The position numbers were made by a program, and so were the translations under genes. A stretch of 64,000 nucleotides of DNA from Myxococcales bacterium. GTDB lineage: Bacteria; Myxococcota_A; UBA9042. Under the pieces are notes generated by a model that saw nothing but the letters and a program-made list of their open reading frames with translations, did not search any database and was not told the origin of the DNA. This document shows positions 63,730 through 64,000 of the stretch, piece after piece. Each line of letters begins with the position of its first letter. The stretch's first letter is position 1. The DNA lies in NCBI GenBank assembly GCA_947491025.1, contig CANLIC010000011.1, positions 1-64,000 on the forward strand, given 5' to 3'.

Positions 63730-64000
63730 CTACTGGACGACGATCGCGGCCGTGCCGGTGACGCCGTCGCGGATGGCCTCTACGGCGGCGTTGCCTTTGC
63801 CCAGCGCGGTGGCGAGGCCTTTGCTGCCCAACGCGTTGCTGATGCCGACCACGCCAGCGGGCTTGGTGAGCCAGGTCACGTACGGCGTGATGTCGAGCTG
63901 CAGGCCGCCCACAAAGGTGCCCAGCGCCTGCAGTTGCGTCGATTTACCAAGCGTGAGGCTGCTGGTCGCCGGCGTCACGGCGATGGCTTGCAGCTTGGCC
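63730..64000 (-). CDS. C-terminal part of a BIG2 Ig-like domain surface protein, cut by the right edge
   Basis: The frame is open through the edge and ends at TAG 63730-63732. The visible ~89 residues read as an Ig-like group 2 repeat: AIAVTPATSSLTLGKSTQLQALGTF, VTWLTKP, VVGISNALGSKGLATAL and AIRDGVTGTAAIVV. Such repeats form adhesin stalks or exported surface proteins. The start lies outside the window. Confidence 0.85.
   Translation of the reverse strand, partial: AKLQAIAVTPATSSLTLGKSTQLQALGTFVGGLQLDITPYVTWLTKPAGVVGISNALGSKGLATALGKGNAAVEAIRDGVTGTAAIVVQ

Noticed and set aside
63704..63731. AGCGCC/GGCGCT hairpin between trmK and the BIG2 gene
   Set aside because: The stem is only six bases with a long loop, overlaps both stop codons and has no T-run; too weak to call a terminator.

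Overview
The window is about 68-70% G+C by eye. The lineage markers point to a Myxococcota (deltaproteobacterial) genome: a CarD-family regulator, two Hanks-type Ser/Thr kinases, many lipoproteins with Asp/Gly/Ala-rich linkers after the lipobox, Cys-rich 'CDDGN' disulfide repeats, and MopE-type metal-binding motifs. No insertion sequence, integrase, phage gene or CRISPR array was seen. It reads as ordinary chromosome rich in surface and periplasmic proteins.

Left part (1-8.5 kb): a minus-strand nucleotide-sugar operon with a Gfo/Idh/MocA dehydrogenase, sugar N-formyltransferase, two DegT aminotransferases, a sugar epimerase, an unrecognised Rossmann-like protein and an LpxD-like acyltransferase with a C-terminal zinc ribbon. 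It is preceded by an LhgO-type FAD oxidase. Most junctions overlap as ATGA. The likely product is an acylated and/or formylated amino sugar for a surface glycan or lipid A variant. A divergent orphan ParA and a CarD regulator follow. Next comes a housekeeping block on the minus strand: recR and dnaX (overlapping, with no ybaB between them), the SRP RNA gene with its own terminator, and two serine tRNAs with a good sigma-70 promoter.

Middle (14-36 kb): an Hcp-like type VI secretion tube gene interrupted by one in-frame TGA; a small Tat-exported poly-Asp protein; a spermidine-synthase-like methyltransferase; a Cys-rich lipoprotein; a ferritin-like/lipoprotein pair divergent from a LysR regulator across a perfect inverted repeat; and a transaminase/omega-amidase salvage pair. 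A second glycan operon (sugar dehydratase, DegT, nucleotidyltransferase, glycosyltransferase) ends in an LTA-synthase-like membrane sulfatase with a MopE insert. A zinc-ribbon kinase, an endonuclease/phosphatase-fold lipoprotein, a HEAT-repeat protein and a SulP transporter/beta-carbonic anhydrase pair complete this part.

Right part (36-64 kb): coupled GH31 and GH13 lipoproteins, probably for alpha-glucan use; a low-complexity protein with a tail-anchored kinase; four large secreted Cys-rich proteins in a row, one carrying a beta-propeller and di-haem cytochrome domain; and a CX4CH lipoprotein. Then come two adjacent cation/proton antiporter-like proteins with a SIMPL-like secreted protein, a PAAR spike protein followed by a protein with kinase-fold signatures, pyruvate kinase with a TrmK-type tRNA methyltransferase, and at the edge the C-terminus of an Ig-like (BIG2) protein. 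Hcp and PAAR imply a type VI system whose core genes lie outside the window.
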